Translations under genes and position numbers: made by a program
DNA from: Ruegeria sp. EL01
GTDB lineage: Bacteria > Pseudomonadota > Alphaproteobacteria > Rhodobacterales > Rhodobacteraceae
Assembly: GCF_900313035.1 (NCBI RefSeq)
Contig: NZ_OMPS01000001.1
Span: 62,001-126,000 of the forward strand
DNA length: 64,000 nt
Direction: 5' to 3'
Part shown: piece after piece, positions 21,280-28,710 of the stretch
Layout of the letters: each line of letters begins with the position of its first letter
Numbering within the stretch: position 1 is the stretch's first letter
Notes under the pieces: generated by a model
Database searches by the model: none
What the model saw: only the letters and a program-made list of their open reading frames with translations
Told to the model about the DNA's origin: nothing

Positions 21280-23271
21280 TTATTTTGCAGCGGTTTGGTC
21301 CAGCGGTCCAACCTCATTCCAGACCGTCACATCACGGGGCATGACCGGATCAGACCCAACCAGAATTTTGCGCCTGTCGCAGGTCGGAAGGTGCAGTGCA
21401 CTTGTCCCGTAATTGAAGGCAAAACCTAAGCCACCACGCTGCGTGATACGCAGATCAGGCCCATGGTCCGCGGGGGAAATGCCAGACCATTCCAATGCGT
21501 TTTGCAACACCTGTCGCAGCAGTTCCTGTCCCGGCACCATCGCCAGATACGTTGCCTTTTCGCTACGGATCACGGCAGGGCTTCCGTCGCGATAATTGCT
21601 GATAAATTGGCCTATGACCTCCTGATTTGTGTCCACAATTTCGCGCCAGCCGGTAAATGCAAGCGACGTTTTCTCAAAAAATAGCACTGTTTCATTCGCC
21701 AGCTCTGGCAGTGATTCGACACGCAGAACGCGAACTCCGGTCAGATCTGCCAATGCGCCCGGTGCCAGATTTGACGGTGTATGCATATCCGGTGTCATGC
21801 TACCTGAACGTGCCCCGATCAGAAGTTTGGCCTGAGACCCGGCTAAACGAGAAGCGAGTTTCTCACTCACAATCATACTTTGTGGCAGAACGATCAAAGT
21901 ATACCCGCTCAGATCATCGTCGGGGCCAACAAAATCCAGATCGACACCCATCTCACGTAACGCCGCATACCACTCACGAACGATCTGAGCATTTGGAAAA
22001 TCATCGTCATGCGGCAGGACGTCGGCCGCCCAGATAGAAGTGTAATCCAACAGCATAGCGACGGTCGCTTTGTCACGTTTGGCCGGCGGCAAGGCAACCC
22101 GATCTTGCACGATCTGCTTCAACTCTATAGCTGCCTGATCGGGGCTGCCGTCTGACCGAAACAGTGCCGTGTGAAATTGCTCTTGTGCAGATTTTGCTTG
22201 TCGCCAGCGGAAAAACATCACCGCCTGTGCGCCATGCGCATAGGCCGCCCAAGTCCAAAGCCGCACCATGCCTTCTGCCGGCGATGGGTTTTTCTCGGCC
22301 CAATCCACCGGACCTGGCTGTTGCTCTAGAACCCACACCCGCCCGCGCCCCTGAGACCTATAAAGATCGCAGTGGAACCCCTGATAATCCGGTGCGCCTG
22401 TTCGCAGGTAGCGGTGTTTTTCCTGCTCACTCAACCCCGAGCCCAGCAAGTTTCCCAACGGGTAGCTATCAAACCCCACTATATCCAAATCACGGGCGAC
22501 ATCATGGTGGTCAAACTCGAAACTGCCGGCCATGAAGTTATGAGTGACATCCCGACCCGGCGAGTGGTCACGCAGGATATCGGCCTGCGCTTTGTTGAAT
22601 AGCCGGACCCGGTCCGAGGAATATCGTCTGAAATCGAGCGATTGGGTCGGATTCGGCGATGCAACCAATCCATTGGGCAACTCAATTTGGTCGAAACTTG
22701 AATAGGTCGAGCCCCAGAACGCTGTGCCCCAGGTCTCGTTCAGAACATTGATCGAGCGGTAGCGATCGGCCAGCCAGCGGCGAAAGCCCTGCCGTGCCGC
22801 ATCGGAGTAACTGAGCACCGTGTCGTGGTCATTGTATTCGTTGTCGATCTGCCACGCACCAACATGCGGGTTCTGGCCGTAGCGGCGGGCGTATTCAGTG
22901 GCGATCCGGCGTGCCTCAGCCAAGTAGATATCGCTTGAAAAACAATAGTGACGACGAGAACCAAACCCCCGCACGCGCCCATCCGACCCAACAGGCAGGA
23001 TTTCAGGATGTTCATCAACCAGCCATTTGGGCGGCGCGGCCGTTGGGGTCGACATCATGACTCGCAGACCAGCCTCACCCAGGATTTCGATCACCTCATC
23101 CAGCCAACCCCATTCAAAACGCCCGCGTTCTGGTTCGATCAGACCCCAGGTGAACTCGGCGATTCGCACCCAATCCAGACCCATGTCCACCATCTGTGCA
23201 GCGTCGTCGCGCCATAGGGACGGGTCCCATTGTTCGGGGTAGTAGCAAACCCCCAGCTCTAGCTTGCTCAT
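21280..23271 (-). CDS. GH42 beta-galactosidase (copy 2)
   Basis: 663 residues of GH42. It starts LELGVCYYPEQWDPSLW, has the acid/base Glu in WQIDNEYNDHD (about 142) and the nucleophile Glu in WVLEQQPGPVDW (about 317), and the same three-domain layout as the copy at 14647, but is clearly diverged from it, so the two are old paralogues rather than a recent duplication. No signal peptide. It is the last gene of the 27545-21280 operon and overlaps the permease gene by ATGA, so it should cleave what the amino-acid-type transporter brings in. Confidence 0.92.
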   Translation of the reverse strand: MSKLELGVCYYPEQWDPSLWRDDAAQMVDMGLDWVRIAEFTWGLIEPERGRFEWGWLDEVIEILGEAGLRVMMSTPTAAPPKWLVDEHPEILPVGSDGRVRGFGSRRHYCFSSDIYLAEARRIATEYARRYGQNPHVGAWQIDNEYNDHDTVLSYSDAARQGFRRWLADRYRSINVLNETWGTAFWGSTYSSFDQIELPNGLVASPNPTQSLDFRRYSSDRVRLFNKAQADILRDHSPGRDVTHNFMAGSFEFDHHDVARDLDIVGFDSYPLGNLLGSGLSEQEKHRYLRTGAPDYQGFHCDLYRSQGRGRVWVLEQQPGPVDWAEKNPSPAEGMVRLWTWAAYAHGAQAVMFFRWRQAKSAQEQFHTALFRSDGSPDQAAIELKQIVQDRVALPPAKRDKATVAMLLDYTSIWAADVLPHDDDFPNAQIVREWYAALREMGVDLDFVGPDDDLSGYTLIVLPQSMIVSEKLASRLAGSQAKLLIGARSGSMTPDMHTPSNLAPGALADLTGVRVLRVESLPELANETVLFFEKTSLAFTGWREIVDTNQEVIGQFISNYRDGSPAVIRSEKATYLAMVPGQELLRQVLQNALEWSGISPADHGPDLRITQRGGLGFAFNYGTSALHLPTCDRRKILVGSDPVMPRDVTVWNEVGPLDQTAAK

Positions 23272-24914
23272 CGGTCGTCCTTTGCCGCCCGCCGTTCAAT
23301 CCATTTCAGGAAGCTGGCGCAGGCGAGTGTGATCACGACGTAAAGGATTGCTGCGGTGTTAAACGGTGCAAAGGGCAGGAAACTGGCGGCCTGAAACTCG
23401 CGCATACGCTGGGTCATGTCGCGTACCGACAGGATCGACAACAGTGATGTGTCTTTGATCATCGCGATGAATTCATTGCCCAAAGGTGGCGTAACAATCC
23501 GCAGCGCTTGCGGCAGCACAATCAGACGCGCGGTTTGCCAGCGGGATAGACCCAGCGAACTGCCCGCCTCAAGCTGGCCTTTTGGGATGGCCTCGATGCC
23601 AGATCGAAAAATCTCGGCCATATAGGCGGAATACCCGACGGATATGGCAATGATCCCTCGGGTCATATTGGTCATGTCGATGCCGCCACCGGTCGCATCT
23701 TTGACGGCACCTGCGAGCGGCAACCCAATATAGAGGATGATCACCAGCATCGGAATGCCGCGGATCGTGTCCACAAAAAACTCGGCACCAACCGCCAAGG
23801 GGTGCAGTTTGTGCTGAGCGCCCCCGATGGTCAAAGTGAGCAGGAGAAATCCAAAAACGGCGAAGGCCAAAGCCGGGTTGCGGTACTTGTCTGGAAGAAA
23901 GCTTGTCTGCCACAGAACCGGATACCCTTTTGTGTTGGCCTCAACCGGAACAAAGGCGCCCGAGACGCTGTCGACGGTCTCGATCTGTTTCAATGCGCTT
24001 GCCACGTCGGTCGCGCTCCGGATCTTGTATTGCTGATCGCCGCTACCTTCGAATTCGCCGAACCGGATCAAATCCGCCTGCGCCTGCGGAGTGCCCCGCA
24101 CAATGGCGATGCGCGCATCGGTGCTGCCGACCAACGCGTAGTTGACCTGAGGCTGCATGAAGAAGAAGGCAGAGACGGCCAACAATCCCAAACTGATTGA
24201 ACCATAGGTAACTGTCGTCCGGACCTTTGGCTTGAAGGATTGCAGCCCGACCCAGATCAAACCAAGGATTGCCGCGAAGATGTAAGCAAAAATCGCGGCG
24301 CGGAACGTGATTGCAACGCCAGTGGCAAACTGCCAATGGGCCATGAACATCAAATAGAACAAAACCCCGCCGGTCAACGCTTCGAACCCAAGCCGTATGT
24401 ATCCGCCAAACGGAATCGTCAGGCGGGCTGACAGCAAGCAAAGTGCGATAACCACCGCATATGCCGCCAACAGGATTTGCAAGCCCGTCTGAACCTGCGC
24501 GACCACGTCGGGGAACAGAATCCAAGTTTGATTGGACCGGTCTATCAGCGTCGACGTGTTCTCGCTGAGTGAATGAAAAAACACCGATTCAGCAAGGGGC
24601 ATCAGGACTTGAGGCTGGACAAATCCCAGTATCGACAGTGCAACTGCTGCAGGAAACGCGGCCAGTGCAGACAGGCGCAACCACTCAGGCGCGTGTGTTT
24701 GGAACCGCGCATGCCGGGCACAGAGATAGCCCAGGATGGCAACCGCCAAAACCAACAAGAACCCCACGAAAATAGGCCCAGCATTGTTGCCAATTCCAAG
24801 TATGGCGATCAGGGATCGCAGGTATTTGGACGAGGTGGCAAACAGGTAAATGATGAAAGGGGCAGCAGCGAGCAACACAAGGTTGCTCGGGCGGATCGAG
24901 CTTATGCGCGACAT
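23268..24914 (-). CDS. Amino-acid-type ABC permease with long N-terminal extension
   Basis: 548 residues; family members are usually 220-400. The C-terminal part (about 330-545) is a standard HisM/GlnP-type permease: FFVDTIRGIPMLVIILYIGL, the conserved EAIPKGQLEAGSSLGLSRWQ loop and VLPQALRIVTPPLGNEFI. The first 330 residues contain about seven or eight further hydrophobic segments and a soluble loop (about 250-325) rich in charged residues that may lie in the periplasm. Only one permease gene is present, so it would act as a homodimer. No cognate GlnQ-type ATPase gene lies nearby. It sits between the family-3 binding protein and GH42. Confidence 0.88.
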   Translation of the reverse strand: MSRISSIRPSNLVLLAAAPFIIYLFATSSKYLRSLIAILGIGNNAGPIFVGFLLVLAVAILGYLCARHARFQTHAPEWLRLSALAAFPAAVALSILGFVQPQVLMPLAESVFFHSLSENTSTLIDRSNQTWILFPDVVAQVQTGLQILLAAYAVVIALCLLSARLTIPFGGYIRLGFEALTGGVLFYLMFMAHWQFATGVAITFRAAIFAYIFAAILGLIWVGLQSFKPKVRTTVTYGSISLGLLAVSAFFFMQPQVNYALVGSTDARIAIVRGTPQAQADLIRFGEFEGSGDQQYKIRSATDVASALKQIETVDSVSGAFVPVEANTKGYPVLWQTSFLPDKYRNPALAFAVFGFLLLTLTIGGAQHKLHPLAVGAEFFVDTIRGIPMLVIILYIGLPLAGAVKDATGGGIDMTNMTRGIIAISVGYSAYMAEIFRSGIEAIPKGQLEAGSSLGLSRWQTARLIVLPQALRIVTPPLGNEFIAMIKDTSLLSILSVRDMTQRMREFQAASFLPFAPFNTAAILYVVITLACASFLKWIERRAAKDDR

Positions 24915-24934
24915 TGGGATCTCCGCTGGGACAA

Positions 24935-24962
24935 GGCCCCGGCAACATGCGCCGCCGGGACC
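24935..24962 (-). other. Intercistronic hairpin after the amino-acid-type binding protein gene
   Basis: GGTCCCGGC and GCCGGGGCC (minus strand, one G-T pair) form a 9-bp stem with a 10-nt loop, 18 nt behind the binding-protein stop and 20 nt before the permease start. No T run follows. Confidence 0.7.
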
Positions 24963-24980
24963 GTTAGGTGCATCAAAGGA

Positions 24981-25730
24981 TCAGTTAGTGCCCCAGTATT
25001 CGGCTTTCAGCGCGTCCAGCGTGCCGTCTTCCTGGATCGCTGCCAGACCGGTGTTGATGGCATCAACTGTGGCATCGCCTTCCTGAAAAACGATACCCAG
25101 CGGATCGGACTGAAGACCGGTTATGCCAACTGTCAGTTCGCCTGCAAATTCCTGTTCGTAGGCCGCCGCAGACGTGCCATCAATGATCACGCCCTGCACA
25201 TCCGCGTTCTGAAGCGCCAGAATGGCCGCCGAGAAGTTGTCATACAGGCTTACGTTCTCGCGCCCGACCACTTCCTCGGCCAGCTGCGCATTGGTGGTGC
25301 CGGTTTGGGCGGCCAGCTTTTGACCGCCGGCTTTGAAGTCATCCAGCGTCATGTCGCCGTTGTCGACCTGCAGCAGGATCGCTTGGCTAACGATGATATA
25401 GGGTTCCGAAAAATCCATGGTCTCTTCGCGTTCCGACGTAATCGAAACGCCCGAGATCACCAGATCAAATTCGCCCTGCTGAAGGGCAGCAAAGATCCCA
25501 TCCCATGCAGTGTTTACAAAGTTCGGAACGCAATTCACTTTCTCGCAGATGGCGTTCATCACATCGACGTCAAAGCCTACAATTTCCCCGGTTGTTTCAT
25601 CAACGGTTTCCATAGGTGGGTAGGTCGCATCTGTGCCGATCTTCAGCACGCGCCCTTCCAGATCGGCAGCATATGCCGCTGGGGCGGTCATCGCGGCCAA
25701 AGTGGCGGCGGCTAGCAGTTTCTTGAACAT
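24981..25730 (-). CDS. Amino-acid-type (family 3) periplasmic binding protein
   Basis: 249 residues with a Sec signal peptide (MFKKLLAAATLAAMTAPAAYA, cleavage near 21) and a family-3 solute-binding domain: LKIGTDATYPPMETVDE, GFDVDVMNAICEKVNC, FDLVISGVSIT and EREETMDFSEPY. The family binds amino acids, opines and similar small charged ligands, not simple sugars. It is preceded by an AAAGGAG ribosome binding site and lies in one operon with a LacI regulator upstream and a permease and GH42 beta-galactosidase downstream, which suggests a ligand that carries both an amino-acid-like group and a galactosyl residue, or relaxed specificity. Confidence 0.92.
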   Translation of the reverse strand: MFKKLLAAATLAAMTAPAAYAADLEGRVLKIGTDATYPPMETVDETTGEIVGFDVDVMNAICEKVNCVPNFVNTAWDGIFAALQQGEFDLVISGVSITSEREETMDFSEPYIIVSQAILLQVDNGDMTLDDFKAGGQKLAAQTGTTNAQLAEEVVGRENVSLYDNFSAAILALQNADVQGVIIDGTSAAAYEQEFAGELTVGITGLQSDPLGIVFQEGDATVDAINTGLAAIQEDGTLDALKAEYWGTN

Positions 25731-25752
25731 GTTCGGTTTCTCCTTTGTTGGA

Positions 25753-26799
25753 TCAGTTGGTTTGCGCCATTTCTGACGCGGGCGTGTCAGGTTGCCGCTC
25801 GATGAGGGTGGCCCTGATCTTTTTCTGGGTCTCGGACGGGTCCGCCCCGTCCAGGGATTTCAACATAAACTCGCCCAGCAGACGACTGGTTTCACCAATC
25901 GGCAGGTAATACGTGCTGGGCGGCGGCACGAAATACTGACTGAGGTGTAAATCGTCAGTTGAGATAACGACAACATCGCGTCCAACCTGAACACCTGTTT
26001 CAGCCGCAGCTGACAGCGCGCCCAATGTCATCGCTTCGTTGGCGCAAATGATGGCGCTTGGACGGTTGGGTACCTGCATCAGCGCTTGAAAAGCCTGTCG
26101 GCCGAACAGCGCAGTGGTCGGACCATTGCAGATCAATCCAGGATCAAGGCTGATGCCACCTGCGGTCAAAGCGCCTGAATAGCCTTTCTCTCGTTGTGTT
26201 GCATAGATCAGATCGCCGGGCGGGTTGATCAATGCGATGTGGCGATGCCCTAGATCGACCAGTCGCGCGGTGGCATCATATGCCGCTGCCTGACTGTCGA
26301 AATCCACGAAGGGATGGGGGCTGGTACTGTCGCTCATCCCATAGGTGACAAAGGGAAAGCCATGTTCCTGCAAATACGCAATGCGAGGGTCGTTTCGCCG
26401 GGTACCCGAGAAGATGACACCATCTGCCAACCCTTCCTGAACAATGTTATGTAAAGTTGTCATGGCGCTTTCCATATCCGACACGCTGAATACGCTAAGC
26501 TGATATCGCGATCCTTGCAAAGCGCTGGAAATCCCGGACAGAATTCGGGTGAACTCTACCCCCTCCCATTCTTCGGGCGCATCTATTGAGACCCCAACGA
26601 GGACAGCGATGCGGTAGGATTTGTTAGTGCGCAGTTTCAGCCCATCCAGATTGACCCGGTATCCAAGCTCGTTGGCCACTTTCTGGATTTCCTCGCGAGT
26701 CTCACGCCTGACGGACTCGGCCCCGCGCAACGCACTTGAAACGGTGCCGATAGAGTAACCCGTCTGCTTGGCAATCGATTTGATGGTCGCCCGCGCCAT
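25753..26799 (-). CDS. LacI-family transcriptional regulator
   Basis: 348 residues: N-terminal LacI helix-turn-helix (TIKSIAKQTGYSIGTVSSAL, about 5-24) with hinge helix, then a periplasmic-binding-protein-like effector domain (about 60-340). I chose the ATG at 26799, which overlaps the stop of the isomerase-like gene as TGATG, over a TTG one codon upstream. It lies inside the operon it presumably controls; nested palindromes upstream of the first gene (27547-27579) contain the LacI-type core. The inducer would be the imported glycoside or its product. Confidence 0.93.
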   Translation of the reverse strand: MARATIKSIAKQTGYSIGTVSSALRGAESVRRETREEIQKVANELGYRVNLDGLKLRTNKSYRIAVLVGVSIDAPEEWEGVEFTRILSGISSALQGSRYQLSVFSVSDMESAMTTLHNIVQEGLADGVIFSGTRRNDPRIAYLQEHGFPFVTYGMSDSTSPHPFVDFDSQAAAYDATARLVDLGHRHIALINPPGDLIYATQREKGYSGALTAGGISLDPGLICNGPTTALFGRQAFQALMQVPNRPSAIICANEAMTLGALSAAAETGVQVGRDVVVISTDDLHLSQYFVPPPSTYYLPIGETSRLLGEFMLKSLDGADPSETQKKIRATLIERQPDTPASEMAQTN

Positions 26800-27545
26800 C
26801 AAACAGCCCTGTCCAATTGGCGTTCCAGAAACCGTCGGCCTGTTTCAAGGGTCCGATAGTGATCGGATGTTTCATCATGCTCGACGAACAGATCAGTGCA
26901 ATCTGTCTGGCCCAAAGCTGCCAGCACAGCAGGCCAGTCCACAACTCCATCTCCCAGATCGCGCCAGCGTTCATCGCCTTGTTCAGTTGGATCGACATCC
27001 TTGGCGTGGACGGACAAGATCTGGTCGGAATAGCATTGGATAAGGATTGCGGGATCAAACCCCGCTGCGACAAGCCAACCAATGTCTGGCTGCCAGTAGA
27101 TGTTACCCTTCGACAGGATCAGCTCCAACGGAGTATTGTCTGGATATCCGACAAGGTCGAAATCGTGATTGTGATAGGCCAGTTTAACGTCATCGGCACC
27201 CAATCGTTCTGCCCAATCAGCCAATTGCGCCGCAACTCCCAACCATCCGTCGGCCGTGGTGGGCCGCTGTTCCGAGGCAAGCCACGGCATAACAGCAACC
27301 GGACATTCAAGAAGCGCCAGAACTTCGATGACGTCGTCAAAACGCTCGGCGAATTCCTCCCAGTCAAAATGCGCTGAACGCACACGAAGACCCGATTGTC
27401 GAACTATTGCGGCCATCTGAGGTGGCGTCAGATGATGCAGGCCGGTGGTTTCAATATCCGTGAACCCACACTTGGCAGCCATTTGCAGTTGGTCTGCAAG
27501 ATCGCCACATTGCCGAACTGTATAAAGCTGCGCAGAAACTCGCAT
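26799..27545 (-). CDS. Sugar phosphate isomerase/epimerase-like TIM-barrel protein
   Basis: 248 residues of the xylose-isomerase-like TIM barrel (AP endonuclease family 2) superfamily. Features are VSAQLYTVR at the start, the metal-ligand style YHNHDFD and GWLVAAGFDP regions, HAKDVDP and a late FVEHDE. Such proteins isomerise or epimerise sugars, keto-sugars or cyclitols; the exact substrate cannot be deduced. It is the first gene of the operon that continues with LacI, family-3 binding protein, permease and GH42, so it may process the aglycone or the galactose moiety. Confidence 0.8.
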   Translation of the reverse strand: MRVSAQLYTVRQCGDLADQLQMAAKCGFTDIETTGLHHLTPPQMAAIVRQSGLRVRSAHFDWEEFAERFDDVIEVLALLECPVAVMPWLASEQRPTTADGWLGVAAQLADWAERLGADDVKLAYHNHDFDLVGYPDNTPLELILSKGNIYWQPDIGWLVAAGFDPAILIQCYSDQILSVHAKDVDPTEQGDERWRDLGDGVVDWPAVLAALGQTDCTDLFVEHDETSDHYRTLETGRRFLERQLDRAV

Positions 27546-27546
27546 T

Positions 27547-27579
27547 TTTCACCATTGAAACGTTTCAAATATGGTGAAA
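27547..27579. promoter_or_regulatory. Nested palindromic operator for the LacI regulator
   Basis: TTGAAACGTTTCAA (27555-27568) is a perfect 14-bp palindrome with the central CG typical of LacI-family operators. It is nested almost concentrically in TTTCACCA (27547-27554) and TGGTGAAA (27572-27579). The block begins one base upstream of the ATG of the first operon gene (minus strand), so a bound repressor would block initiation directly. Confidence 0.7.
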
Positions 27580-27624
27580 CACGAAAGGTGGCGCTGTCAA
27601 GCATCGCTTGAAGCCTGCAATTTC

Positions 27625-28707
27625 CTACTTTCGCATCGACATGCCGTCGTGGAACAGATGTACTTTTTCTGGCGCTGCAGTCACAGAAACTGTCTTGCCA
27701 CGAAGGTCCTTTTGTACGCCGGGTAGTTTGGCGATGACGGACTCGGCCCCCTTGGTTTTGTCGAAATACAACAACGTGACCTCACCCAGGGCTTCGGTAA
27801 AATCAACCACGCCGGAAAGAATCGAACTGTCTTCTGTCATAACAAGATGTTCGGGGCGAACACCGATATTGACGTGTTTGCCTTGATCACTCGCCTCAGT
27901 CGGAACCGTCGAAACTGCCACGCCGCCAGATTCCAGCGCCACCGTTGTCATTTGCCCGGTCTCAGTAATCTGACCCGGCAATAGGTTCATCGAAGGAGAG
28001 CCGATGAACTGCGCAACAAACTCATTGTCGGGTGTTTCATACAATTCCAGTGGCGTACCAACCTGTGCGATGCCTTTGTTGGCAAGCACAACAATGCGAC
28101 TGGCCAGCGTCATCGCCTCGACCTGATCATGGGTCACGTAGATCATGGTGCTGTCAGGCATTGCTTCCTTCAGGCGCGCAATCTCGATCCGCGTTGCCAC
28201 GCGCAAGGCTGCGTCCAGATTCGAAAGTGGCTCATCAAAAAGATACACTTTCGGGTCACGCACGATGGCACGTCCGATGGCGACGCGTTGCCGCTGACCA
28301 CCAGACAGCGCCTTGGGCAGACGATCCAAAAACGGCTCGAGCTGCAAAATGCGGGCGGCGCGATCAACCCCTGCATCAATTTCGGACGCAGGCAAATTGG
28401 CTATCTTCAGCGCGAAAGCCATGTTTTCGCGGACGGTCATATGCGGGTACAGAGCATAGCTTTGAAACACCATCGCGATGCCCCGCTGAGCGGGGGGGAC
28501 ATCGTTCATGACCTGACCTTCGATTTCCAGCGAACCGCCGGTAATCTTTTCCAGCCCCGCGATCATCCGCAACAAAGTAGACTTGCCACAGCCGGAAGGG
28601 CCGACAAAAACGATCAATTCGCCCTGATCAATATCGAGGTTGATGTGTTTCAAAACGTCAACCGGGCCATAGGACTTGGCGACATCTGTGAGTTTTAGTT
28701 CAGACAT
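27625..28707 (-). CDS. aglK: Alpha-glucoside ABC transporter ATP-binding protein
   Basis: 360 residues of the UgpC/MalK type. Walker A GPSGCGKST (36-44), Q-loop FQSYALYP, signature LSGGQ (134-138), Walker B YLFDE (155-159), H-loop in VTHDQ, and a C-terminal OB/TOBE region (about 235-355). It is the last gene of the aglE-F-G-A-K operon, starting 3 nt after the alpha-glucosidase stop, and is the energy subunit for AglEFG. Such ATPases are often shared between CUT1 importers. Confidence 0.92.
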   Translation of the reverse strand: MSELKLTDVAKSYGPVDVLKHINLDIDQGELIVFVGPSGCGKSTLLRMIAGLEKITGGSLEIEGQVMNDVPPAQRGIAMVFQSYALYPHMTVRENMAFALKIANLPASEIDAGVDRAARILQLEPFLDRLPKALSGGQRQRVAIGRAIVRDPKVYLFDEPLSNLDAALRVATRIEIARLKEAMPDSTMIYVTHDQVEAMTLASRIVVLANKGIAQVGTPLELYETPDNEFVAQFIGSPSMNLLPGQITETGQMTTVALESGGVAVSTVPTEASDQGKHVNIGVRPEHLVMTEDSSILSGVVDFTEALGEVTLLYFDKTKGAESVIAKLPGVQKDLRGKTVSVTAAPEKVHLFHDGMSMRK

Positions 28708-28710
28708 TCT

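Noticed and set aside
24573-25715. 380-codon plus-strand frame opposite the family-3 binding protein and permease
   Set aside because: Antisense of two well-supported genes, without a ribosome binding site or domain.
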